Assembly (NCBI GenBank): GCA_009829735.1
Contig: CM020619.1
Span: 7,058,375-7,122,374 of the forward strand
Source: Pyropia yezoensis
Taxonomy: Eukaryota > Rhodophyta > Bangiophyceae > Bangiales > Bangiaceae
Length of the DNA stretch: 64,000 nucleotides
Direction: 5' to 3'
Both the position numbers and the translations under genes were made by a program. The notes beneath the pieces were generated by a model. The model was not told the DNA's origin, made no database searches, and saw nothing but the letters and a program-made list of their open reading frames with translations. Below are positions 41,893-51,986 of the stretch, in pieces. Each line of letters opens with the position of its first letter. The first letter of the stretch is position 1.

Positions 41893-42571
41893 AGAACTCG
41901 CGTGGAGGTGGAGGTGGGTGAAGACGGGGAGGTGCGGGAGTTTGTGCCCAACCGGGACACGCCGATGGAGCAGACGTTGGGGGTGCCGCAGTCCGAGGCG
42001 TTTTGGAGGCTGAGCCTCTTCACATTCCTCCTCGTCGGCGTGCGGCTGGTGTTTCGTCACACGGACGCGACGATGCCTAAGTACATGGTGAGCACGTTTG
42101 GGCCGTCGGCACCGTTTGGGCTGGTCTACTCCATTAACCCCTTCCTCATCACCTTTTTGGTTCCCATTGTGGGGCTCCTCACCCGCCATGTGGACTCGTA
42201 CACCATGATCCTGGTTGGGGCGTGTATCTCGGGGGTGTCCCCGTTTTGGATGGCGCTCGGTGCCTTCTACTGGTTTATGATCCTCTTCATGTTCACCTTG
42301 TCGGTGGGCGAAGTACGTTGGGCCCCACTGCGTTCTCCTGCCTGTCCCGCCTGTTGTTGCTGCTAGTTTCCATTCTTAACGGGCACCTTGCGCTCTGCCA
42401 CGAGCTGCTGGGAGGGCGGGCGTCCGTGTGTTTGTTTTTGGACTGTGTCTAACCCGTCGTCTCGCTTCTTGCATTGGTGCTACCGCACTTGATATGATGT
42501 GGTGCTTGGTTGCACCCTTACTCCCCGTTCATTCTATGCCATAGGCTATCTATTCCCCTCGAGTGTACGAA
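41893..42571 (+). pseudogene. MFS transporter fragment, two exons including a 27-nt microexon
   Basis: The middle portion of a major-facilitator membrane transporter. Exon A (about 41893-42312) has cytosolic-loop sequence (REFVPNRDTPMEQTLG) and hydrophobic helices (FWRLSLFTFLLVGVRLVF, FGLVYSINPFLITFLVPIVG, MILVGACISG, FYWFMILFMFTLSVGE). After intron 42313-42544 (GTACGT...CCATAG), exon B 42545-42571 encodes just AIYSPRVYE, then GTAAGT. The joined SVGEAIYSPRVYE matches a conserved block of a protist/algal MFS group, and both junctions are phase 0. No start codon or upstream helices exist, because sequence to the left codes for another gene on the opposite strand. The expected following exon was not found. 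Substrate unknown. Confidence 0.6.
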
Positions 42572-44146
42572 GTAAGTGTTGGGTTTTACATGGCTGCCAC
42601 AACCTGCCCTTTTTCTCTTCGAGCCTCACTTGCTGTCTCGAGCCGAGGGGGCGGCGGCGGCGCAGGGCAAGGCGGTGAAGGCCCAAAAGTCCCGGCCCAT
42701 GGCCATCCCCGGCGAACCGTAGCCCGCGGGGGCAGGAGGGTGCCTGTTTATGAACGTGCGCGCTCATTCTGATTCATGCCTCGCTGTCTTTTTTGTTGCG
42801 TGGGTGTTTTTTTTTTTTTTTTCTCCTTCCCCCGCCCGCGCTCTACCCTTTTTCCGCCGGGACCCGCTTTGAAGAGTGTTTTTTGTTCTTTTTGTATCCG
42901 ACCGCTTTTCTTTGTCGAACGTCCCCACTCCTCGCCCACTGCTGTACCCACGAGGCGCCACCCCCTGTGCAGCCCGGTGGCGGCAGCGTCGACACCCCCG
43001 CCTCAAGCGCGAAAGAACAAATACGCGCCCTTCCCCCCCCCCTGTCCCCTCCCCCCACCCTCCCTCTCCCTCTTTCACCAACCGCAGAGGGAGGGCCACC
43101 CGCAGCGGCACAGGCGCCCCGCAACGTGGGCCCCTGCCCCCCCCCCCGTCTGCCCCCCCCCCCCCCCCGCCGCCGCCGCCGCCGCCCCATGGGCAGAGGC
43201 GCGCCTGGGTCAGCGCGGCAGCCAGGAAGGGGGCCGACCTGCTGCGGCCCACTGCTAGCGGGGAAAGAAGCCCCTCCTGCGGTGCACCGGTGGCACCGAC
43301 GGCGCGCCCAAACCGCTGCCAGCGCGCGGCCGCGGGCCGGCCAACGGCGCCCCCCTTTATCTACACCCTAGCCACCACACACTCCACCACCGCACCAGAG
43401 CACACCTCTCCCCCCGCAATGGCTTCAGCGTTCCCCCCCCCCCCCCACCAGGAAAGGGGCGTCCCACTCGACCCCCCCCGGCGGCGGGGGCACCCCCCCT
43501 GCGCTGACTGCGCCGCCCACCCCGCCTACCACTGGGGGCACCACGGGTACCCGCGCGCCTGCCACCGCCCGCGCGGCCATCCGCGCCCGGCGCGCGGCCG
43601 CTGCGGCCGCGGCGGCCGCGTCGGCCGCGTCGGCACGGGCGCGCTCCGGGGCGGCCACCACCAATACTCGGGTTAAAGTAGGGGTTGATGTCGGGCTCAG
43701 ACGACAACATGTCCGCCTCCGGCTGAGCGCCCCCACCCCCCGCCCCCAACGGTGACCCAATGGTACTCACCCGCGGGCCAGTCAGCACTCACTTTAAGTA
43801 TAAGTTACTTTGTAAATCAGCGTTGTTTATCATACGCATTGGGTTTCGAGCCGAAGTGATACGTTTCGAGCAACAGGCTATGTCATGCGTGGCTGGCACG
43901 CTAGTGTTATGTAACAGTCAAGCGCCAATATCGTTTGTCCACTTGGCACATAAAAATCGAAGAATTCTATTGTCACGATCTGCACCCCACTCAGACGAGC
44001 TGGGTTTGCAGCCAGCGGCTGCGACTTGGTAGAATCCGACCTTGCCCCTCTCCCCCCCCCCACCCCCCCCCCCGCCACCATCGACCATTATTGAGACAAC
44101 CCGCCTCTCACACACTACCCAACAAGACAGCATGGCCCACCCACTC
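42572..44146. other. Low-complexity and unassigned region
   Basis: It includes a T run at 42808-42823, C runs at 43140-43170 and 43430-43450, and GC-rich open frames on both strands at 43.2-43.8 kb. At 42630-42722 the plus strand reads FEPHLLSRAEGAAAAQGKAV and ends IPGEP-stop, which could be the C-terminus of a lost gene. From 43.8 kb it is AT-richer and flanks the Tc1 element. No gene is supported. Confidence 0.4.
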
Positions 44147-44790
44147 TCAATACCTAATCCCGTTGCCCTTAGAGGCAATGACGGCCGCTACTCGACGGGG
44201 CATGGAGTCAATTAGGTCATGAAGAAGGCGTCGGGTATGACCTCCCACGCCTCACAGAGTGCCACGTAGAGGTCCTCCTTAGTTTTCGGAGCGCTCTCCC
44301 GCGCGCGCAAGCGGCGGTCAAGCTCATTCCAGACATTCTCGATGGGATTTAGGGCGGGGCTTTGCCCCACCCACGGAAGCACCTTGAACCCCAGCACGGC
44401 CTTGGCCGCCTTGCTGCGCTTGGACGCGTGGCAGGGGGCCAAGTCCTCTTGCAGCCAGGCGCCCCCAGGGGACCCAAAGTCGGCCATCAGGTGGTGGTAG
44501 ACCTCCTCCTCCAGGACACGCTCGTACTGCGCAGAGTCCATGGACCCCTGCACCTGATACAACGGGGTGCGCCCGCGTGACGAGAAGCCGGCCCACACCA
44601 TCACCGACTGCCTCCCGCTCTTGAAGGATGGCCGCAAGCAGTCGGGTAGGAAGCGCTCCCCCTCCTTACGCCACACCCGGGCGCGCGACGGCCGCCGAAC
44701 CTCGAACGAGCTCTCGTCCGTGAAGAGCACAAACTTCCACCCAAGGTCCCAGTGTAGGGACCCTATGGGCCCTCCACGTGGGGGGACCTC
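44147..44790 (-). pseudogene. Tc1-type transposase, DD34E catalytic domain
   Basis: Minus-strand DDE transposase. First aspartate in WKFVLFTDESSFEV, second in WLQEDLAPCHASKR, and glutamate in SPALNPIENVWNEL. Exactly 34 residues separate the second aspartate from the glutamate, which defines the DD34E Tc1 group. The protein should end DLIDSMPRRVAAVIASKGN and a TGA at 44147, the classical Tc1 C-terminus, but a one-base frame change at about 44215 cuts it short at FFMT. The N-terminal helix-turn-helix DNA-binding half is not recognisable upstream of about 44790; open sequence to 45303 shows no motif. Catalytic residues are intact but the protein is not, so it is an inactive copy. Terminal inverted repeats were not located. 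Confidence 0.85.
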
Positions 44791-45209
44791 GTAGAGATGG
44801 CGTCGCACCCCTGTGCCCACCTTCCTAGTGCGCAGGACAGGGCCGATTTGGCCCCTTGGGATTTTACTGGCTTCCGATTGGTCCCCTCCTATGGAGATGG
44901 GACCGGGTCGCCATTGGTTCTGGAGCCCATGTTGGGATTTCCAGTGTATGGGAATTTCCCCTGACCGGAATTGGCCATTGGTCAATATTCCGGGATGGGA
45001 TGCATTTGGGGTTTGGATTTTGATTGTGTGTTTTGCGTGATTGTGAGATTGGGGAGATCTTGAGTGTTGGCACTGATGTCCGGCGGGGCTCCTCTTCCCC
45101 GTATCTTGGAGGTTCCTGCCCCGCTGGCAGGGATGATCCGTGGGGGAGGGGGCCCTCCGGACATGTTGGAGGGTTTTGATTGGCCCGCACGTGGCCCGGT
45201 GTGGAGGGT

Positions 45210-45444
45210 TGCTGGGTGCGGGTGAGAGAGGGTAAGAGTGTGCGTGGGGGTGCGCGTTGCTTCCCCCTTCGAAAAAAAAACAGACTTGCGTGTGCTTGAA
45301 CACTGTCGTCCTGGTCGCGGATCCCCGCGTGAACTAGCCAGGCGGTCGGCGGTTCGGTATCTCTCCTGTCTCCCCGCGTTCTTGGTGGGTTGTTCCTCTG
45401 TGTGTTCTGGGTGCTAGGCGCCTAAGATACGTAAAACCACTACA
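45210..45444 (+). repeat. 3' part of the element D 5' LTR (left boundary not found)
   Basis: Sequence ends ...CCACTACA at 45444 and is followed by a primer-site-like TGG. The CA end, the spacing and the gag start 100 bases downstream mark an LTR end. No matching TGTAGTGG start was found to the left, so the LTR is truncated or its start has diverged; the left coordinate is nominal. Confidence 0.45.
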
Positions 45445-45446
45445 TT

Positions 45447-45462
45447 TGGTGGATCAGCGGGG
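45447..45462 (+). other. Primer-binding site of element D
   Basis: TGGTGGATCAGCGGGG lies two bases after the LTR-like CACTACA. It is nearly the same as the family E site at 8190-8206, so both lineages seem to use the same or a very similar tRNA primer. Confidence 0.55.
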
Positions 45463-45560
45463 GAGGGGACTAGGTTCCTTCAGGCCAAAGGGGTCTGCCC
45501 CTTCTTCGTACTCTTTCTGTGGTTGTTTTCTATCTTCCCTAAGGGAACGCGGTTGTCGTG

Positions 45561-47282
45561 ATGTCTGATAACGAGCAGAATCCCCCTCAGGGGGAGACGG
45601 GAGTCCTCGAGGGCGGTTCATCCGTGACGAAGGAGAGTGCGATTGGAGGCGCTGCTCCTCCGCGCGCCCAAGGGGCTGGAGTTGATGACCTGGCCACCCG
45701 TAGGGTGACTACCCGGCTACCCCCGCTGGAAATCGGTTCGGAGGGCCCATCGGGCGAACCGTATTCCCAGCCGCGCGGGAAGCGCGAGGGAGGGCATTCA
45801 ACCGGCATCGGCAATTTTCCTAGGATTCTCCCCTTTGCGGGGGTGGATTCTGAGGGAACGCCCACCCCTCCGGTTCCCCTCACGGGGGCATCGTCTCCTA
45901 AGGAGACACCTCGAGCATTTGTGGCCCCTGAATAGGATACTCCTACGGATGAATGGAAGAAAGCGATGGTGGAGGCTGTCAGCGGCCTGCTGACTCCGCT
46001 CAACCAACTGTTGAGTTTTGTGGAGCGAAGTGTGCAGAAACGGGAGCGCCAGCGTGGCCGGCAGCCCAGGTCTTCATCTGAGTCGACTTCGGATTATTCC
46101 GGAGGGGAGGCTTCGTCTCCCGAGCGCCGTCGGCGCCCGCGACCTGTAGTCCGAGCGGTTTCCGCTCAGGCAGGACCGGGGCGAGTCCCCCTACGGGAGA
46201 TTCCCCCCAAAATTATTCCGGCAGACGATCGTTATGCGAGCTTGTTGGACTATGAGACATATGCTCTCAAGAACAAGGACAACCGAGTATCGGGAGCCGA
46301 GGCCCAAGGCCTGGGTAAGAAGCGAAAGGACCTGGCCAGTATATTTGGTCGCGATTGTGAATGGGGGGGAGACCCTCCTCTGGGAGTCTTCGAATTTCTC
46401 AACCGCTTTGTAAAAGCGGCAAATGATAATGGGCTCTCAGAGGGGCGAGCTTTGCTTCTCCTCCCGGAATTTACTAAGGATCCCTTGAAGAGGGACCTTT
46501 ATCGAATTCGCCCGTCCGTCGATGACGGCCGGCGCACTGGGGAGGTGACCTCCTATTTGGAACTGGTGAATTGGCTTCTGCGCGCGTACGCAGATGAGCA
46601 TCTCCTAAATGAACAGGAGGCCATTTTTAATGGTGCCTCCCAAGAGGAGGATGAGACGGAGACCACGTTCCACCGCCGCCTCATGGAACTCCACGCGAAG
46701 TGTGGTTATATATAAACGTCGGGCCAGGTCCAAGCCCGCTTTATGCAGGGCACCTGGCGGGAAATTCGGCGCGAGGTACGCAACTACGTGGCTGACCACC
46801 CTCATGCTCCTATTGAGCTCGTAGTACAGTATGCCCAACGGGCAGGAAATTTCCGGCGGCGGGTTCAAGCCGCCGCCAAGGAGTTAAAGGCGAAAGAAGA
46901 CGCGGAGCGTAACGCTCGCCGCATGGCGCGTCGGGCTCTGGCGGCTGTTACGTCGTCACCCCAAGAGGTGGGGGAGGCGTCTTGCTCTTCCCGCAAGGAT
47001 TATAGACCCTCTGGGGGGTCCAGATGAACGGACGGGAAGCGGGAACTCTTCCCTTGCCACGTCTGTAATAGTACCTCCCATTGGGTATCAAATTGTCCAC
47101 ACCTCCCGGAGGCGACTCGAGCACAGATGGCCAAGGCGCGCGCGGAGCGCAAGGAGGCCCGAGACTCCGCCCGCACTGGCGGGGCGATTGCTGCGGTCAC
47201 GCACGCCCCAAAGGGGAAGGTAAATCGACCGAGTTCCCCCAAGGGGAGTTCCTCTAATTCCTCATCTTCGGGAAACGCGTAA
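45561..47282 (+). pseudogene. Element D Gag with CCHC knuckle, three in-frame stops
   Basis: The Gag of a plus-strand Ty3/gypsy element begins at ATG 45561 (MSDNEQNPPQGE). The same frame runs to 47282, interrupted by TAG at 45933, TAA at about 46713 and TGA at about 47025, with homology continuing across each. The capsid-like region carries GEVTSYLELVNWLLRAYADE, shared with element 1 Gag (GEVTSYLELINWLLRA). A charged coiled segment (AAKELKAKEDAERNARRMAR) precedes the knuckle CHVCNSTSHWVSNC, spaced C-x2-C-x4-H-x4-C, then a Lys/Ser-rich tail. Three different stop codons in a single open frame, without frameshifts, point to decay by substitution. Confidence 0.85.
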
Positions 47283-47344
47283 GGGGCGGTCCCCCTAGAG
47301 CTTCTCCCACTACGTCCCCTGATACGGGGGGGCCTAATAGGATT

Positions 47345-48112
47345 TTGCGCCGCCCCCCGACGAACAAGCCTGCATTATTGGCACTCCCTAAATGGGTGAA
47401 ACGGGAAAATGTTATTTGCGCGATTATGCCATCATCCAGTTATCAGCTGGCTGTACATTTGATTGCTACTGAAGGGTTAGAGCATGCTTTGCACGCTGTC
47501 CTGGATACCAGCAGCGGGCCCTCCCTGATTCGAAGCTCCTTGCTCCCGAAGGGAATGGGGCTCCAGCCCCCAGGGGAGCTGGAGAGTATATTGTACTTTG
47601 ACCTGAATGGGGGGTGGCTCCCCATTCGAGGAACTGTACGCTTGGGCGTACAAGTGGGAGACCAAGTCTCCTACGTCTGATTTGGAGTGATCGATAATAT
47701 GGCGGTACCCGTCATATTAAGAAATTCATTTGGTGACACCGAGGTGAAAGCCATCTCCTGTGAGGACCAGACGGTGACCCTCAAGACAGGGATGGTTGTC
47801 CCGATTCTCCGGGATATGGAGGATGTGGAAACGGGTCCCATTAAATGGAACCCTGTGTACGCTTGTCCACAGGTGAAGACCGCAAAACTCACATTGTGTC
47901 ACAAGTTGAGGCTGAAGCCTGGGGTTATCTCCCATGTGAAGGTGCGAGGGAATTTCCAAGGCCACGGGATTATTTCCGGGCAGCCCCGTATCGCCTCCAA
48001 GTACAGTGTTCACGTGGCGAACGACCCCGCGGAGCTAAACCGGGACGCCCCGTACACCGTGAAAATGATGAATCCTACGCCAAGGATGGTCCGCCTTCCC
48101 GTTGGGACGGTG
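47345..48112 (+). pseudogene. Element D protease region, cut by family E LTR
   Basis: Retropepsin-like: HAVLDTSSGPSLIRSSLLPK carries the active site as DTS in place of DTG, followed by FDLNGGWLPIRGTV, an in-frame TGA at 47680, then VIDNMAVPVILRNSFGD and a linker (VYACPQVKTAKLTLCHKL...). The frame reaches MVRLPVGTV and stops matching exactly at 48112, where the family E LTR (TGTAGC) starts. RT, RNase H and integrase of D are absent from the window. A nested insertion of E into D accounts for this. Confidence 0.8.
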
Positions 48113-48475
48113 TGTAGCACAATAGGAATCCGTCGCACGTCCACTCTCAGGGAACACTCACCAAGGGGGATCGGCACCAACGTCACCGGGAGGCCAAGGT
48201 TGCTGTCCTTGGAGCGCAAGCCACGGGACCAAGATGGGAGCCCAAATGGGAGGGGTTTGTTGTTCTACCTTGGCCGGCGGTGGATTCGCCACCGGCCCCC
48301 TCGTTATAAACCCTCGGAGACACTACTAACTACCCTCCACCCCAAGATGCAAGTCCCTCTGGTCATACGTAACTTATAGATACCGTGACCAGCTCGGACT
48401 CTCAAATTGAAAGTTAAGGATTAGAAGTAGCCCCCCTAATATTAGGGTCACAATACGGACAACCATATTGCTACA
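48113..48475 (-). repeat. Family E 3' LTR
   Basis: 363 bp, TGTAGCACAATA...CATATTGCTACA, homologous along its length to 8208-8569. The base run on its right reads, on the minus strand, CTAAGGGGGGGATA directly before TGTAGC, a polypurine tract, so this is the 3' LTR of a minus-strand element extending to the right. The plus strand holds TTATAAACC at about 48304, which might also start transcripts toward the antisense ORF. Confidence 0.82.
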
Positions 48476-48489
48476 TATCCCCCCCTTAG
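48476..48489 (-). other. Polypurine tract of family E
   Basis: Minus strand CTAAGGGGGGGATA abuts the LTR. It is the usual plus-strand primer site and fixes the element's orientation. Confidence 0.65.
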
Positions 48490-49060
48490 ATTCGGCCCGT
48501 CCTCGGGTCGAGTTGCATTCGGGTTACCGAATGTAAGTGGGTCGCGTGACTGTTTACCCGTCGGGTGGGGCTTTGCGCCCCGTCGCGACAGACACCCCTT
48601 TTCGAGGTTGTCCGAGGGGGGTGCCCCCCTTTGTGTGGTACACACACGATCCGTTTTCCGGACCGTTAATTTCCCGACGCGGGTTTTTGTTCACGACCCC
48701 CCTTTCCGAGGGGTGGTGCAAGCGGATCCGCCACCAGGTGCCTGGTGGTAGGGGGGTCCCTCTCGTGTGGACGATTGAGTGGGGGGCGAGGGCTGCCCGC
48801 GTTGCGTGGGGGCGGTTGGGGGTGACCCCCCTTGCTTACCCCATGTGTGGGGGTGGCCCCGTCCTGCCCAGGTGCCTGGGTGGGGCGCGTTCGTATCCCC
48901 GTGCGGCGTGGGTCGACCCGCGTGTTTGTGGCGCTGCTCGTGGCCGTTTGTGGTCATAAGCGCGGGTGCCTGCGCTTCCCTGGCTCGTCCCGGTTATCCC
49001 ACCGTACCGGGTCGTAGCCGTCGACGGCTTGTGGGCGCGGGGGACTCTGCACCCGTTATC

Positions 49061-51508
49061 ATGTCCTATCCCCAGGTGCTTGGAGAGGAGGAAGACCTCC
49101 TGATCGGGGAGGAGATGGAGGACGACGCGCCTGTCGGTCCCGACGCCGCGCGTTACGGGGTGAGCTCGTCTGACGACGACGGGCCTGCGGTGTCCGTCCG
49201 TCTGTCGGCCGGAGGACTGTCGTCCGTGTGCAGCGGCACGACGGTGCCGTCGGCCGGCGGTCAGCCCGGCGGTCAACCGCGCGTGGCGGCTTCTACCCCC
49301 TCTCTGCCGGCTGCCCGGATGGAGCCTGGTGCCGGTGCCGGCTCACCGCAGCTACCTCAAGATGGTCCGCCCTGCGGCGGAGGTGGCGACCCGCAGCCGA
49401 CTCCGGCTGGTCAAGGTGGTCCGGGTGTCCGGGCGGTGACTCCTCGAGGCGGTCCCGACGTTGACGCGGGTGGTGGTGGCGGTGCGACACCCGGTGCGGC
49501 GGGTCAAGACGGTGCGGGTGTCCGCACGGCCGGGGCTCCGGCTCCGGAGGCTGTCCAAGTGCCTTCCCCTTCCGAGGCGGGGGCTACGCCGACGGGTGGT
49601 GCCGGCGCCGGTACCATACCTGCGGTGCCGCGGGTGTCGAGCGGTCAAGACGCTCCTTCTCCCATGGCGGTTGACACCGGGAGTTACTCCGGGCGGGCGC
49701 CCGCCCTTCTTCTTCCTCCTCGGCCTCGTCCATCTCGGACGTCGGCCCCTCTGCCGGTGGTGCGTCCCCCGGCGCCCCCGCTTCTTCCTGGTCCTGCCCG
49801 GGTTGCCCCGTTGGGTGGCGGCGTCGCCGTGGCGGCGGGTCAACCCGCCATGTCGGTGTCCGACTTGGTGGCTCGGGTTCGAGGCATCACGGTGCAAGAG
49901 TCGATGGAGTCCGATGGGCGTATGCGGGTGGACTTCCACCTGGTGCATCCCCGTGGAGAGTCCTCCCGCCGCGTTAAGGTGGACCCGAGCTGGGAGCGGG
50001 AGTTGGTGCGGCTGGTCAACCAGCCGAACGCGGTCCGGGTGGAACACCATTGGATCCTGAGTCAGCCGGACGACCGGCATGCGCAGCTCTGGCGCACCCG
50101 GGTGGGACGGGGTGAGGTCTACCTCGACCCCAACTTCGGGGTCTGCGACCTGATTGCCCCCGCGTTGCCGCGGGAGATTGACTACCCGGCTAGTGCTCGG
50201 GGGATTGCGGCGGCGGCGGAGCCGGTTGCGTTTGGGGAGACGGTGGGCAGTACCGGTCGGTATCCCGACTTTGACTACTACCCGGGGGTACCCCCGTATC
50301 TGTCGTTGACGGCTCCCTACCCGCCCATGGCGGGGTTGAAGTCGGCGTCGAGTTGGCGACGTAACCATGGTGTCATGGCGGATGCGTTCCGCACGGATAT
50401 AACGTGTGCGTTGCAGACCGGCAACGGTCGTGCTCCGGTATACACTCCCGTGCGCCCGCCGCTATGGCAGGAGAAGTGGGAACCCGCCCCTGCTTTCCGG
50501 TTTGACACCGGCTCCTGTCTTCGCTACTTCGGGAGTGTGTTGGCCTCGCGACCGGTCCACCCGTTGCAGGGTACCTTCACCCTTGAGGTTACTCTCGGGC
50601 AGGCTTCATCCTTCTTGCTGTCCGTCCGTAGGCAGGGTCGTCTGTTTCATCTTCCGACGGGTGTCCGTCGGCACATCGCGCAGTTGGGCGTGGATCTGAT
50701 AGCCGCCAAGACCGGGTTGGCCCGGGAGTTCGAAGCCCTGCTGGCTGTTCACGATGCCGTGAACTGGGCTGGGGTGTTGGCCCTTCCCCCGTACCGGGAC
50801 CCGCAGGCTGGGGCTTCCCCCTTGCCTCGTTACTCGTTGCGTGTCCGGCGTACTCAGCCGGGTGAGCCCAGTTGCCATGGGTGGGCATCCACCGAGGCTG
50901 TTGCTGACCTGGGTATTCCCATGGTTATCCATGACCCTCTTCAGGTCCTTGCTCCGTGGTTCGGTAACCCGATGCCGGCGGCGGTTGGCCGTCGTCCCCG
51001 AGAGTGGGGCTCTGTGGGTGGGGAGCGTGAGGTGTCCCGTCGTCGGGCGGAGTACCGCCGTGGTTACGGTGGAGCCCCTTCGGTAGGGTCCTACCGGGCC
51101 TCGTATCAGGTGCCACCGGCTCCGGTGGTAGCCGTGTCGGCTCCTGTGGCTCCTCTGGCTGCGCCAGTGTCACCTCCCGCCCCTGTCCTACATGACGGGG
51201 GTCCCCGTCTCTGGTATGAGGGCGTTGACGCCCTTGTTACCCGCGCAATGCGTGGGGGTCTCTCTGTTAGCTGGGGGGATATCCCCCCAGGTGCTGCGCT
51301 GGTTGGGTCAGCGCGTTGCTTCGGTGGCGTGCTGGACCGCCTCCAGAAAGCTCTGGAGGACGTGGAGGCTGGCCGCAGCACCCTCGTCCAGCTATGCACC
51401 GAGGTAACTGGGGTGGTCGACCGTCGTGACGTTGCCGACCGGTGGAGCACGGAGGTCTACGCGCTTACGCGTGAGTGGCCTCCCTCGGGCAGTGGGTCTA
51501 CCCACTGA
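49061..51508 (+). CDS. Antisense ORF of family E, unknown protein (815 aa)
   Basis: The start is taken at the first good ATG, 49061 (MSYPQVLGEEEDLLIGEEME); the frame is open farther left only from a non-ATG codon. The N-terminus is acidic with SSSDDD, then a long Pro/Gly/Ala/Ser-rich disordered part (about 60-270). From about residue 275 a non-repetitive, presumably folded region begins (MSVSDLVARVRGITVQESME, MRVDFHLVHPRGESS, VEHHWILSQPDDRHAQLWRT, FDYYPGVPPYLSLTAPYPP, LFHLPTGVRRHIAQLGVDLI, FEALLAVHDAVNWAGVLALP), another Pro/Ala linker, and a helical C-terminus (LDRLQKALEDVEAGRSTLVQ, stop). I recognise no domain; it is not gag, envelope or pol. It lies inside a retroelement on the opposite strand to gag-pol, between integrase and the 3' LTR, and ends facing pol. 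Confidence 0.75.
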   Translation: MSYPQVLGEEEDLLIGEEMEDDAPVGPDAARYGVSSSDDDGPAVSVRLSAGGLSSVCSGTTVPSAGGQPGGQPRVAASTPSLPAARMEPGAGAGSPQLPQDGPPCGGGGDPQPTPAGQGGPGVRAVTPRGGPDVDAGGGGGATPGAAGQDGAGVRTAGAPAPEAVQVPSPSEAGATPTGGAGAGTIPAVPRVSSGQDAPSPMAVDTGSYSGRAPALLLPPRPRPSRTSAPLPVVRPPAPPLLPGPARVAPLGGGVAVAAGQPAMSVSDLVARVRGITVQESMESDGRMRVDFHLVHPRGESSRRVKVDPSWERELVRLVNQPNAVRVEHHWILSQPDDRHAQLWRTRVGRGEVYLDPNFGVCDLIAPALPREIDYPASARGIAAAAEPVAFGETVGSTGRYPDFDYYPGVPPYLSLTAPYPPMAGLKSASSWRRNHGVMADAFRTDITCALQTGNGRAPVYTPVRPPLWQEKWEPAPAFRFDTGSCLRYFGSVLASRPVHPLQGTFTLEVTLGQASSFLLSVRRQGRLFHLPTGVRRHIAQLGVDLIAAKTGLAREFEALLAVHDAVNWAGVLALPPYRDPQAGASPLPRYSLRVRRTQPGEPSCHGWASTEAVADLGIPMVIHDPLQVLAPWFGNPMPAAVGRRPREWGSVGGEREVSRRRAEYRRGYGGAPSVGSYRASYQVPPAPVVAVSAPVAPLAAPVSPPAPVLHDGGPRLWYEGVDALVTRAMRGGLSVSWGDIPPGAALVGSARCFGGVLDRLQKALEDVEAGRSTLVQLCTEVTGVVDRRDVADRWSTEVYALTREWPPSGSGSTH

Positions 51509-51986
51509 GGAGTGCTATTGTTTGTGCGGGAGAGGGCCCCGGCAACCCTTATGGTAGCCGGGTAGTAGTGAGTATAAACTCATCCCCTTTGGGGGCATTG
51601 CTTGCCTCTGTTTGCTGCCCTGGGGAGTACCCCTTCTGGCTCAGTGGTGCCTTGCCTCCCGTCCAACTTCTTCCGGTAGGTTCATGCTTGGGGAGGTCAT
51701 CCTCCCTCACTTGGTGTCTTGGCTTGGGGAGGTCGTCCTCCCGTGTAAGCTCCCTAGTTACTTCGATATTATCGGAGTTAGCCTTTACCTTTAAGTTAAC
51801 TTATTAAGGTTCAGGTTTTACTTAGTTACCTAAGCTTAGCTCTACTTAGTTACCTAAGCTTGGTTCGACTTAGAAACCTAAGTCTGATTTGACTTAGAAA
51901 CCTAAGTCTGCCGTAACCACGTCACACCCTACTTAGTAGGTATAAGCCTCACCCCCCAACAGCCGAAGTCGGTGTCGGTTGGGTTG
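51509..51986. other. Region between the antisense ORF and pol 3' ends
   Basis: About 480 bases where the two convergent coding regions end. It carries paired CC/GG-rich direct motifs (GGGGAGGTCATCCTCCC and GGGGAGGTCGTCCTCCC at about 51692 and 51726) and the hairpin array at 51818-51915. It probably contains 3' processing signals for both strands. Confidence 0.5.
51818..51915. repeat. Four tandem ACTTAG..CCTAAG hairpin repeats
   Basis: Four units of about 24-25 bases, two reading ACTTAGTTACCTAAGCTT and two ACTTAGAAACCTAAGTCT. Each is a short inverted repeat (ACTTAG/CTAAGT). They are present identically in copy 2 at 60696-60793. Confidence 0.85.

Noticed and set aside
43357-43788. 143-codon minus-strand frame beginning near MLSSEPDINPYFNP
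   Set aside because: A short N-terminal stretch looks protein-like, but the remainder is Arg/Gly/Ala compositional sequence and a C run interrupts it; no family recognised.
48113-48475. LTR at 48113 as the 3' LTR of plus-strand element D
   Set aside because: No purine tract precedes it on the D side, D stops mid-linker without pol, and a purine tract abuts its other side in the opposite orientation.
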